NCBI GenBank assembly: GCA_948602995.1
Contig: CAPEBR010000002.1
Span: forward strand, 73,894 to 137,893
Reading direction: 5' to 3'
Length of the DNA: 64,000 nucleotides
From: an uncultured Dorea sp.
Lineage (GTDB): Bacteria > Bacillota > Clostridia > Lachnospirales > Lachnospiraceae
The notes below the pieces were generated by a model. That model saw nothing but the letters and a program-made list of their open reading frames with translations. It was not told the origin of the DNA and did no database searches. Positions 18,018-27,200 of this stretch are shown here, in pieces (position 1 is the stretch's first letter; the number at the start of each line of letters is the position of its first letter). A program made the translations under genes and the position numbers.

Positions 18018-18054
18018 ATTGTGGGAGTGCGTTAGCACAGAACAATTCGTGTTA
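18018..18054 (+). repeat. Dispersed palindromic repeat B, copy 2
   Basis: attgtgggagtgcgttagca followed by cagaacaattcgtgt; near-identical to 113-148. It lies between the xylanase stop codon and its terminator. Confidence 0.5.
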
Positions 18055-18078
18055 CATCTTATTTTTGCATAAGTTGAT

Positions 18079-18110
18079 AAAAGCGGCTGGGGGAAACCTC
18101 TGCCGCTTTT
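18079..18110 (+). terminator. Rho-independent terminator after the xylanase gene
   Basis: Stem AAAAGCGGC / GCCGCTTTT with a 14-base loop. The arms include A and T tracts, so it could work in both directions. Confidence 0.7.
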
Positions 18111-18128
18111 CAAATATAGCGGCGGAAA

Positions 18129-18225
18129 TTATTAAAAACCTGGTCAGAATGTGATACATTATAGACAGAGGGAAAGCCATACAAGCTCTTTTATATGCCA
18201 TCATCCTCTGAAAAACCTCATAGGG
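18129..18225 (+). repeat. Remnant of a type I toxin-antitoxin locus
   Basis: Positions 18137-18176 match 1489-1528 (antitoxin promoter and start). The next bases, tatatgccatca onwards, match 4022-4060, which lies beyond the toxin pseudogene in the first locus. The toxin body is missing between the two matches. I read it as a deleted copy of the same locus. No ORF is preserved. Confidence 0.45.
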
Positions 18226-18372
18226 TTACTATTCACGGGGCCGTGCACTCCGCTGCACGGCATCCGGGCCGATAAAGTGGTGGTATCCGGCATCCAGCCC
18301 CTCGCTGAAAGCGACTTTAAATGGGCTGGATGCGTTACTATGAGCGGACGGTTAGTCCGTGAATAGTAACTA
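18225..18372. repeat. Dispersed repeat C-like element with nested hairpins
   Basis: Outer ends gttactattcacgg and ccgtgaatagtaac are inverted repeats. Inside are gccgtgcactccgctgcacggc, itself a hairpin, and a catccagccc/gggctggatg pair. The inner piece agcggacggttagtccgtga recurs at 47286-47305. An ORF across this element is an artefact of repeat structure. It separates the xylanase from the next gene. Confidence 0.5.
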
Positions 18373-18478
18373 GTAACAAGTTGTGCTGTCATTTTTTATG
18401 TTTTTGAATTGATTGTGGTGAGAAATTACGGTATAGTATTCTTATAGATTTTAATGCTGATGAAAGGAGCAGTGATAT

Positions 18479-21049
18479 ATGAAATATGTGATTTTGGGCG
18501 GTGTCGCAGCAGGTACAAAAGCGGCGGCGAAGCTAAAGAGATGTGACCGCCAGGCAGAGGTTAAGGTGTTCACGAAGGGCACAGACATTTCTTATGCAGG
18601 ATGTGGCCTTCCATATTATATAGGCGGCGATATTCAGACGAGGGAAGGACTGATTGTGAACACTCCGGAAAAATATTCAGGACTTACAGGAGCAGAGGTT
18701 TTTACCGGCTGTGAGGCTGTCGGGGTGGATCCGCAGAAGAAAGAAGTGACATTTGAAAAGACCTCCGGTGAGAAATTTACAGAAGGTTATGATAAGCTGA
18801 TCATCTCCACAGGGGCGGTTCCCTTCGTTCCACCGGTGGAGGGGAAGGAGCTTAAAGGCGTATTCTGCGTACGTACACCGGAGGATGCGGTAAATATCCG
18901 CGCTTATGTTGAAGAAAAGAATTGCCGCAGGGCTGTGGTGTGCGGCGCGGGATTTATCGGCCTTGAGGTTGCGGAGAATCTGATGGCGCAGGGGCTTGAG
19001 GTGACAGTCATTGACGCGATGCCTCAGATTATGCCGAATGCGTTTGATCCGGAGATGGCGGATTTTGCAAAGCGTCAGCTTAAAAAAGCGGGAATGCGGA
19101 TTCTTACTGCGACAAGCCTTGCAGGAATCAGCGGGACGGGACATGTGGAAAGCGTGCTGACGGACAATGGGAGTCTTACGGCGGACATTGCCGTTATGGC
19201 AATCGGCGTGCGCCCGGCAACGGGATTCCTTAAGGATAGCGGAATTGAGATGTTCAAAGGGACAATCCTGGTAAATGAAAATATGCAGACGAACTTTCCT
19301 GATATTTATGCGGCGGGTGATTGTGCAATGGTAGAAAATGCCCTGACAGATAAGCCCCAGTGGTCGGCTATGGGTTCTACTGCCAATCTTGCTGCCCGTG
19401 CCATGGTGAAGCGGATGTACGGAGCGAAGAGAGGATACGGCGGATGTATGGGCACCGGCGTGGTGCGTCTTCTTCCAAAACTTAATGGGGGAAGAACAGG
19501 CCTTACGGAGATCCAGGCGAAGGAAGCGGGATATGATGCTGTTTCAGTTGTGTGTATTTTGGACGATAAGGCGCATTACTATCCGGGAGCATCCTCGTTT
19601 TTTGTTAAGATGACTGCGGACAGGGAGAGCCGTATGCTGCTTGGAATCCAGGTGCTGGGTGCAGGCGCGGTTGACAAGATGGTGGATATTGCTGTGACAG
19701 GAATTTCCCAGGGGATGGCCATAGATGATTTTGATACCATGGATTATGCATATGCGCCGCCGTTCTCCACGGCAATTCATCCTTTTGTGACAGCATGTTA
19801 TATTTTAGAAAATAAACTTGACGGCGGGCTTGAGAGCATTAGCCCTGCAGAGTATGCGGCAGGCGGGGCAGAAGGCTGGCAGGTGCTGGATGTACAGCCG
19901 GCTCCGGCTCTTCCGGGCGCCCGCTGGATTAACCTGTCAGAGGTGACAGGGCCCATTGAGGGGCTTGAGAAGGACGCGAAGCTCCTGCTTGTCTGTGCAA
20001 AGGGCAAGAGGGGATATTTCCTTCAGAACCGTCTGAAAGCATATGGCTATACGAATACGAGGGTTCTTGAGGGCGGCGCCATATTTAATGAGGTGAAGGT
20101 TCCGCGGGAAGGGAAAAAGATTCCGGCGGAGGAGATTAAGAGGGTGAAAGGCCTGGGATGCCTCCAGGATAAGCGCTTTGAGGATGTTTTTAATGTACGC
20201 GTCATTACGAAGAATGGTAAGATTACGTCCAGTGAGCAGCAGAAGATTGCAGAGGCGGCAGAGAAATTCGGTTCCGGTGAGGTGACCATGACAACCCGTC
20301 TTACACTGGAGATTCAAGGCGTGCCCTATGATAATATTGAGCCTGTCCGGGATTTCCTTAAGGAGGCAGGACTTGAGACCGGCGGAACCGGCTCAAAGGT
20401 CCGTCCGGTTGTTTCCTGTAAGGGAACTACTTGCCAGTATGGACTGATAGATACATTTGCTCTCTCAGAGAGACTGCATGATCTGTATTATACAGGGTAT
20501 CATGATGTTTCCCTGCCCCATAAGTTTAAGATTGCCGTGGGCGGATGTCCGAACAACTGCGTGAAGCCGGATCTGAATGACCTTGGAATCATCGGACAGC
20601 GTGTGCCGGAAATTGACCATGCAAAATGCCGCGGCTGTAAGATCTGCCAGGTCGAGAAGGCATGCCCGATCCATGTGGCAGGGATGCAGGATGACAAGAT
20701 TACCATTGATCCTGTGGAATGTAATCACTGCGGACGCTGTATTGCAAAATGTCCGTTTGGCGCAGTAAATGAATCTGCCGTCGGATATAAGGTTTACATA
20801 GGAGGACGCTGGGGCAAAAGGGTTGCAGGCGGACAGCCCCTTGATAAGATCTTTACCTCTGAGGACGAGGTCGTGGAACTTGTAGAGCGCGCGATTCTCT
20901 TCTTCCGGGATGAGGGACAGTCTGGAGAGCGGTTCGCGGATACCATTGCAAGGCTCGGATTTGATTATGTCCAGGATAAGCTTCTGAATAGCAAGATTGA
21001 TAAGAAGGAGATACTGAAGAAGGATGTAGTGGGCGGAGCTACGTGTTAA
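18479..21049 (+). CDS. CoA-disulfide-reductase-like flavoprotein fused to rhodanese and siroheme/[4Fe-4S] domains
   Basis: An 856-residue cytosolic redox protein. Residues 1 to about 445 are an FAD/NAD(P)H disulfide reductase of the CoADR/NADH-oxidase group, with FAD motif GGVAAGTKAA and redox cysteine C42 in YAGCGLPY. Residues about 460-545 resemble a rhodanese with the loop CAKGKR. From about 570 the protein resembles nitrite/sulfite reductases: CKGTTC and VGGCPNNC could bind a siroheme-linked cluster, followed by two ferredoxin motifs, CRGCKIC and CNHCGRCIAKCP. It may reduce polysulfide, sulfite or a thiol substrate. Strong RBS aaaggag; it looks monocistronic. Confidence 0.8.
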   Translation: MKYVILGGVAAGTKAAAKLKRCDRQAEVKVFTKGTDISYAGCGLPYYIGGDIQTREGLIVNTPEKYSGLTGAEVFTGCEAVGVDPQKKEVTFEKTSGEKFTEGYDKLIISTGAVPFVPPVEGKELKGVFCVRTPEDAVNIRAYVEEKNCRRAVVCGAGFIGLEVAENLMAQGLEVTVIDAMPQIMPNAFDPEMADFAKRQLKKAGMRILTATSLAGISGTGHVESVLTDNGSLTADIAVMAIGVRPATGFLKDSGIEMFKGTILVNENMQTNFPDIYAAGDCAMVENALTDKPQWSAMGSTANLAARAMVKRMYGAKRGYGGCMGTGVVRLLPKLNGGRTGLTEIQAKEAGYDAVSVVCILDDKAHYYPGASSFFVKMTADRESRMLLGIQVLGAGAVDKMVDIAVTGISQGMAIDDFDTMDYAYAPPFSTAIHPFVTACYILENKLDGGLESISPAEYAAGGAEGWQVLDVQPAPALPGARWINLSEVTGPIEGLEKDAKLLLVCAKGKRGYFLQNRLKAYGYTNTRVLEGGAIFNEVKVPREGKKIPAEEIKRVKGLGCLQDKRFEDVFNVRVITKNGKITSSEQQKIAEAAEKFGSGEVTMTTRLTLEIQGVPYDNIEPVRDFLKEAGLETGGTGSKVRPVVSCKGTTCQYGLIDTFALSERLHDLYYTGYHDVSLPHKFKIAVGGCPNNCVKPDLNDLGIIGQRVPEIDHAKCRGCKICQVEKACPIHVAGMQDDKITIDPVECNHCGRCIAKCPFGAVNESAVGYKVYIGGRWGKRVAGGQPLDKIFTSEDEVVELVERAILFFRDEGQSGERFADTIARLGFDYVQDKLLNSKIDKKEILKKDVVGGATC

Positions 21050-21052
21050 GCA

Positions 21053-21138
21053 GATTGGGGACGGGACATTTTTCACCCGGGAAGTTCCACTGGAGCTTCC
21101 CGGGCGTGCTATGGCAAAAAATGCCCCCGTCCTCAATC
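21053..21138. repeat. Dispersed palindromic repeat D, variant with inner hairpin
   Basis: Outer arms gattggggacgggacatttt and aaaatgcccccgtcctcaatc are inverted repeats. The centre carries cccgggaagttcc / gcttcccggg. Two shorter, identical members lie at 24149-24206 and 28252-28309. It sits between convergent genes and may terminate both. Confidence 0.6.
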
Positions 21139-21999
21139 TTAAAGCGTTTCGCCTGTAAGCATCTTATATCCTTCAAGGTATTTGCCGATTGTTTTCTCGA
21201 CGATATCTTCTGGAAGTGTCCAGTCGTTGTCCGGGTTTGCTTTTAGCCAGTCGCGTGCGAACTGCTTGTCGAAGGAGGGCTGTCCGTGTCCTGGTTCGTA
21301 GGTGTCGGCAGGCCAGAAACGTGAGCTGTCCGGGGTGAGCATCTCGTCGCCGATTACGAGACTGCCGTTTTCATCCAGACCGAATTCGAATTTTGTATCT
21401 GCGATGATGATGCCGCGTGTAAGGGCGTAGTCTGCGCATTTCTTATAGAGTGCGAGTGTACAGTCCTTAAGCTTTGCGGCGTACTCTTTTCCCTTGCCGG
21501 GGAAATATTTTTCCAGATGGGCAATACTTTGCTCGTAAGAAATGTTTTCGTCATGGTCTCCGATCTCAGCTTTGGTGGACGGGGTATAGATAGGTTCAGG
21601 AAGCTTGTCGGACTCCTTTAGTCCTTCGGGAAGGCGGATGCCGCAGACGGTGCCGTCCTTCTGGTAGCTTGCCCATCCGCTTCCAGTGATATATCCGCGT
21701 ACAATGCATTCGATTGGAAGCATTTCAAGCTTTTTACACATCATGCTGTTTCCGTCAAATTCCGGTTTCTGGAAGAATTCAGGCATCTCTTTCACATCTA
21801 CGGAGATCATGTGGTTAGGAAGAATGTCCTTTGTCATATCGAACCAGAATTTCGACATCTGGGTGAGGACAGTGCCTTTTTTGGTCACATCATTTTTTAG
21901 GATTACATCAAAGCAGCTGATGCGGTCAGTGGCAACCATAATCAGGCTGTCACCATTGTCATAGATTTCCCGTACTTTTCCTTCTTTTACTGGCTTCAT
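21139..21999 (-). CDS. purC: Phosphoribosylaminoimidazole-succinocarboxamide synthase
   Basis: SAICAR synthetase of de novo purine synthesis, joining CAIR and aspartate with ATP. The protein begins MKPVKEGKVREIYD and has the family motifs ATDRISCFDV, ECIVRGYITGSGW and ADTKFEFG. At about 286 residues it is a little longer than the bacterial norm of 240, like other clostridial forms with the AIR-type extension. I choose the ATG at 21999 because AAAGG is 9 bases before it and abuts the ATG at 22008. No other purine genes are adjacent; a small unknown gene lies upstream on the same strand. Confidence 0.93.
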   Translation of the reverse strand: MKPVKEGKVREIYDNGDSLIMVATDRISCFDVILKNDVTKKGTVLTQMSKFWFDMTKDILPNHMISVDVKEMPEFFQKPEFDGNSMMCKKLEMLPIECIVRGYITGSGWASYQKDGTVCGIRLPEGLKESDKLPEPIYTPSTKAEIGDHDENISYEQSIAHLEKYFPGKGKEYAAKLKDCTLALYKKCADYALTRGIIIADTKFEFGLDENGSLVIGDEMLTPDSSRFWPADTYEPGHGQPSFDKQFARDWLKANPDNDWTLPEDIVEKTIGKYLEGYKMLTGETL

Positions 22000-22040
22000 A
22001 ATTATCATACCTTTCTTTTGCTTATTGCTGGAATAAAAGT

Positions 22041-22283
22041 TTACTTGTTTTTCAGAGCTTCTATGAGTTCGATATCGTCTGGCTTCAGGCGTATATTGGT
22101 GCAGTACGTCTTTTCATCCGGGGTAGTAACATTGATCTCAATAAGAGTTCCCTCCTTAAGAGCTTCCTGTGATACGGCCCGCAGAAACAGCGGAAATTTC
22201 GGATGATTCATGCGGAAGCGGTCTATGCCTGCTTTCAATTGCTGCAGCATGGCAAGCTGGTTAAAATTCATATCCATAGACAT
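22041..22283 (-). CDS. Small conserved hypothetical protein
   Basis: An 80-residue protein beginning MSMDMNFNQLAMLQQLKAG, with an N-terminal amphipathic helix (QLAMLQQLKAGIDRF), a middle region KFPLFLRAVSQEA and a C-terminal strand-helix (IEINVTTPDEK, PDDIELIEALKNK). AAAGGAG lies 5 bases upstream. No transmembrane segment, cysteines or known motif. It lies 41 bases upstream of purC on the same strand and may share its transcript. I do not recognise the family. Confidence 0.6.
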   Translation of the reverse strand: MSMDMNFNQLAMLQQLKAGIDRFRMNHPKFPLFLRAVSQEALKEGTLIEINVTTPDEKTYCTNIRLKPDDIELIEALKNK

Positions 22284-22449
22284 TCAACTCCTTTACATAT
22301 TACTCTAAAATGTATTATACTGTAATTGCTGGATATCTGTAGCTATAATCGTAACGGATATCCTTACAGCATCCGCGAACCTGGCGGATACTTATATTAT
22401 ACTCAATTTTTACGAGATAGTCAAAATGAATTACAATGGGGAATGGAAT

Positions 22450-23223
22450 ATGGATCTGGAATATGCAAAAAGGAGATTTGAGGAATACCTGGACGGCTAT
22501 GACAGGAGAAATGACAAGATAAGGCTGAAGATTGTGCATACATACGGCGTGATGGAGTGCAGCAGGCAGATTGCAAAACGTCTGGGTCTTTCGAAGGAAG
22601 ATGAAAGTCTTGCAGAGCTGATCGGGCTTCTGCATGACATCGGGAGATTCGAGCAGCTTAAGAGATTTGACAGCTTTGAGCCCGGGACCATGGATCATGC
22701 AGCATTTGGCGCAGAGATCCTCTTTACAGAGGGGATGATCAGGGAATTTGTCAGGGAAGATACAGAGGATGATATTATCAGGACAGCGATTCTTAAGCAC
22801 AGTGATTTTAAGCTTGAGGGAATAGATGAGGAAAGAACTCTCCTTCACGCGAAGCTGATTCGTGACGCAGACAAGCTGGATAACTGCAGGGTGAAGCTGG
22901 AAGATCCCATAGAGACGCTGCTTGGAGTATCGAAGGAGGACGCCGGAAGAAGCAGAATCAGCCCGGAGGTCATGGAACAGTTCATGAGCGGGAATTCTAT
23001 ACGTTCAGAGACACGGAAGACGAAGATGGATTACTGGGTATCCTACCTTGCATACTTTTTTGACATTAATTTTGACGTGTCCCTGGATATCATACGGGAA
23101 CAGAAGTATGCAGAGCGAATGCTAGAAAGGATTTCCTGCGAAGACCCGGATACAGTACATAAGATGGAGATAATACGGAGGAAGCTTAAGAGTCTGCTCA
23201 TAAGAGAGAGAAGGAGAGAATGA
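22450..23223 (+). CDS. HD-domain phosphohydrolase
   Basis: A 257-residue metal-dependent hydrolase of the HD superfamily. Metal-binding residues are visible in order: H in KIVHTYGVM, HD in LLHDIGRFE, MDHAAFGA, ILKHSDF and the final D in IRDADKLDN. The substrate is unknown; relatives include nucleotidases. The start at 22450 has GGGGA nine bases upstream; the ATG at 22426 lacks a site. The next gene starts one base after its stop. Confidence 0.75.
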   Translation: MDLEYAKRRFEEYLDGYDRRNDKIRLKIVHTYGVMECSRQIAKRLGLSKEDESLAELIGLLHDIGRFEQLKRFDSFEPGTMDHAAFGAEILFTEGMIREFVREDTEDDIIRTAILKHSDFKLEGIDEERTLLHAKLIRDADKLDNCRVKLEDPIETLLGVSKEDAGRSRISPEVMEQFMSGNSIRSETRKTKMDYWVSYLAYFFDINFDVSLDIIREQKYAERMLERISCEDPDTVHKMEIIRRKLKSLLIRERRRE

Positions 23224-23224
23224 T

Positions 23225-24169
23225 ATGACTAAGACTGTTTTATTATTTATAATCGGACTGGTTCTGATCTGCGCCGGGGGAGACCGCCTTGTGGAGGCAG
23301 CGGTTGCAATCGCCAGAAAGCTTAAGATTTCCGAGATTGTGGTGGGGGCGACGATTGTGAGCCTCGGCACAACCCTTCCGGAAATACTTGTCTCAACTAC
23401 TGCAGCCTTTGACGGCTCTTCTGCCGTTGCCGCAGGAAATGCATTTGGCTCTATTATATGTAACACATCGCTGATCGCCGGGCTTACACAGACAATCCGG
23501 CCATCAAAAAAAATATCACAGGCCTCCATTGGATGGAGATGTAATTTCTTTTTCCTGGTTGTTATAGCAATGTATATCTGGGGAATCGCAGCAGGGGCAT
23601 TCAACCGCCCGGCAGGTCTCATGATGTTAGCCGGGTTTGCATTCTATGCATGGATGAATATCAAAAGTGCGTCCGGCGGGGAAGAAACAGTGGAGGACAA
23701 CGGACAGACATCCATCATAAAGCAGATTTTGATTCTGGCAGTATGCGCGGCGCTTCTCTACATAGGTGCAAATCTTCTGGTGGATAACGGTATCCTTATC
23801 GCCCGGGAGGCAGGAGTGCCCGAGAGGGTAATTGCCGTAACATTCATCGCGCTGGGAACCTCTCTTCCAGAACTTGTAACCTCTGTCATGTCATTAGTAA
23901 AAGGATACGGGAATGTAGGCCTCGGCAACATCATTGGGGCTAATATTTTAAATCTTCTGCTAGTGATCGGCATCCCGGCAGCCGTAACAGGAATCCCCCT
24001 GGAGCAACAGACACTTGCAGTGGATATCCCCCTTGCCATTATAGTCATGGCAGTTCTTTTAGTGCCGATCCTGATCCGGAAGCGGTCCTCCAGGATACAG
24101 GGGATCGCCCTTTTAGGAATCTACGCGGCCTACTGCATTACATCCTTTTTGGGGACAGGTCATTTTTAA
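23225..24169 (+). CDS. Calcium/sodium antiporter, CaCA family (YrbG type)
   Basis: A 314-residue membrane protein with about ten helices in two inverted halves. Each half carries the alpha-repeat motif: VSLGTTLPEILVS with GNAFGSIICN, and IALGTSLPELVTS with GNIIGANILN. It should exchange Ca2+ for Na+ or H+ across the membrane. AGGAGAG precedes the start. The last residues, GTGHF, are encoded by the first bases of dispersed repeat D (24149 onward), so the native C-terminus has been replaced by repeat sequence. Confidence 0.88.
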   Translation: MTKTVLLFIIGLVLICAGGDRLVEAAVAIARKLKISEIVVGATIVSLGTTLPEILVSTTAAFDGSSAVAAGNAFGSIICNTSLIAGLTQTIRPSKKISQASIGWRCNFFFLVVIAMYIWGIAAGAFNRPAGLMMLAGFAFYAWMNIKSASGGEETVEDNGQTSIIKQILILAVCAALLYIGANLLVDNGILIAREAGVPERVIAVTFIALGTSLPELVTSVMSLVKGYGNVGLGNIIGANILNLLLVIGIPAAVTGIPLEQQTLAVDIPLAIIVMAVLLVPILIRKRSSRIQGIALLGIYAAYCITSFLGTGHF

Positions 24170-24206
24170 TCTGGGACGGGGCATTTTTAAAAATGCCCCG
24201 TCCCCC
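24149..24206. repeat. Dispersed palindromic repeat D, copy 2
   Basis: A 58-base unit identical to 28252-28309. It begins ttggggacaggtcattttt and ends in a perfect 32-base palindrome whose arm is GGGACGGGGCATTTTT. It supplies the stop codon of the antiporter gene and should form a strong hairpin. Confidence 0.8.
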
Positions 24207-24295
24207 TTTACAAAAATTTTACTCTTCATTATAATGTATTTATTGAGGAATTTCCAGTATCATAAAATTACGATATTTAGAAAGAAGAATGAGAG

Positions 24296-27200
24296 ATGAG
24301 AGAATGGAAGGATGCATTCCACCAGAGTACACTGGACCAGGGGAAGGAGTTTTTTGAGAGAGGAAAGGTTCTTGAGTTCAAGGAGCAAAACGGTGTTTAC
24401 ACCGCAGCAATTATAGACAGGCAGCGATACAGCATCAGAATTGTTGCTAAGGGAGAAGAAGAGCCCTATAAGATGAGCTGCAAATGCCCGCTTGCAAAGG
24501 GAGGCGGGAAATGTAAGCATATGGCAGCACTTCTATATGCGATTGAGGCAAATACGGCTGAGGCAAAGGAAAATACGCAGGAGGAAGGGCAGAATATGCT
24601 GAAAAAACAGGAAGCTCCAGAGATAAAGTCTGTGCCAGAAGCAGGAGAGCAGACTGAGGTGCAGGAAACCAAAGAGGCAGCGGGCATGGAAGAAAAAAAG
24701 GAAGAAACCAGGGTCCGTAAGAGGGGCAGACCCAGAAAAGAAAAAAAGGAAGAAAACGTACGGAAAGAAAAGACGGATAAAGTAAAGAAAAAGACGACAG
24801 AAGAGGGCAAAGCAGGGTCTGGGGAGACAAAGCAGATAAAGGCAGAAGTACAAGAAGAGACACAGCAGGATGAAGGGGAATACTATATTTTATCCGAGGA
24901 CGGCATTCAGAAGAAACCGCCTGTAGAAAATGTGGATCAGCAGGCAGCTGCGGCTTATGAGGACTATTCCTATTTTGACTGCGGGCAGATTTTTGATTCC
25001 TGTGGATTTACCAAAAGTGACATCAGGCATGCGATGGAAATGAAGCGTGGGGGTCTTGTGACGCTTAAGGATGTCCATACAGGATATACATATAATGAAG
25101 ATGGGCAGGTCGGAGAGGCGGAGGCAGTCGGAAAGGAGGGAAAATACTCCTTCCCTATGCGGATTCTTTTTTCCAGAACGAAGATTCTGCATGCAGAGTG
25201 TCACTGCAAAGAGTGCGAGAGGAATTACTGGAGATTTTATGAGCAAAAATACTGTGCATATACTGCAGCAGCCCTTAAGCTGGTGGAGGAGCAGCTTAAG
25301 AAGAATCCAGTGGGAAACGCCACAGACAGGCGGGGAAACAGTCTTTTGTGGTCATTCAGGCGCAGGCAGGTGAACCAGGCAGTATCTGATACGATGGGGC
25401 AGAGTGTTATGCTGACCCCTCGTCTTATGGTACGGGAAGGGGATCTTGCACTTACTTTTAAGGTTGGTCAGGGGAAGCAGTATGTCATTAAGGATCTCCA
25501 GGAGTTTTATCATAATGTCAAAAATTCCGCTATGGACACCTATGGAACGACAGGTACGCAGATCAGCCACCATATTGACAACTTTACGGATAAGGGCAGA
25601 GAATGGGTTGCATTCATCGGGAGTACAGTGCAGGAGGAGAAGCGGTTCGAGGAGAAGCTGATTGAGGCGAGAACTTATTCGAAGCGTGCACTGGGCAAAA
25701 AGAATGAAGTGGAGCTCTATGGATGGAAGCTGGATCAGTTTTATGAGACAGCGGCACAGGAGAAGGTGGCTTTTGAGAACCGGGCAGAGAAAAAGAGGGG
25801 GGAAATGACATTTTCCAAAGGGAATCCCCGTATTACCATGACGATCCGGAAAAATTACATGAAAAGTAAGACCTTTCAGGGAATTGAGGTGGAGTGCAAT
25901 CTTCCATATCTTTTCTTTGGGGCAAAGACTGCGTATTACATGAAGGATAATACTTTTTTTCAGATGGATGAGGAATATGTGAAGCGTATCCGGCCATTTA
26001 CGGACTATGCAGACGGGACGTCATTTACCTTTCAGATCGGACGCCGTGAGATGGCGGACTTTTACTATATCCTCCTTCCGAAGCTCAGGGATGTGATTGA
26101 CATCATGGAAGAGGATCCGGAGGAGATTGAGAAATATCTGCCGCCGGAGGTGGAATTTGTTTTTTATCTTGATGCAGAGAAAAACACAGTAACCTGCCGC
26201 CCGATGGCGCGCTATGGGACAAAAGAAATTTCGATTCTGGATGACTTTGCAGACAGCAGTGTTCCGAGACAGAAGGCGAGAGAAGAGGAGGTTCTCTATC
26301 TTCTCAGCCAATGGCTGCCATACCATGAGGCGGAGACGAATGAGATTCACTGTGGGGAAGATGAGGGGCTGCTGTATCAGTTTTTGGAGAAGGGCGTGGG
26401 GGCACTGCTGACCCTGGGGGAGGTACAGTGCACAAAACGATTCTCCAATCTGAATGTGGCACGGCAGATCAAGATGACAACCGGAGTCTCCGTGTCTTCT
26501 GGTCTTCTGAACCTGGAGGTCTCGGCAGAGGATATCTCGCAGCAGGAGCTGCTTGACATTTTAAACAGCTACCGCCTGAAGAAGAAATACCACCGTCTGA
26601 AAAACGGTGATTTTATGGGACTTGAGGATGATTCCCTGAAGATGTTGGATGAGATGATGCGCGTCATGCATCTGTCCCCAAAGGAATTTATGAAGGGAAA
26701 CATGCAGGTGCCGTTGTACCGTACCCTTTATTTAGACAAGCTTCTAGAGGAAAATGAAGATATTTACAGTGAACGGGATGAATATTTCCGTAATCTTGTG
26801 AGAGAATTTAAGACGGTCAATGATTCTGATTTTAAGCTTCCAGCATCTCTGAAAAAGACTATGAGAAATTATCAGAAAAAGGGATACCGGTGGCTCCGGA
26901 CACTGGAGAGCTGCCAGTTTGGAGGCATTCTGGCAGATGACATGGGACTTGGGAAGACCCTGCAGGTCATCGCAGTCCTCCTTGCCGCCAGAGAGGAAGG
27001 AAAGAAAGGGACATCCCTTGTGGTTGCGCCTGCGTCCCTTGTATTTAACTGGGGAGAGGAGATCAGAAGATTCGCACCAGAGCTTGAATTCTGTCTGGTT
27101 ACCGGCATCCAGAAGGAACGCCAGCAGAAGATTGACCGCTACAAAGACTATGATGTACTGGTTACATCCTATGATCTGCTGAAAAGAGATGTGTCTTATT

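Noticed and set aside
18151..18366. A 71-codon ORF after the xylanase
   Set aside because: It runs through the toxin-locus remnant and repeat C, has no ribosome-binding site and its residues follow the palindromes.
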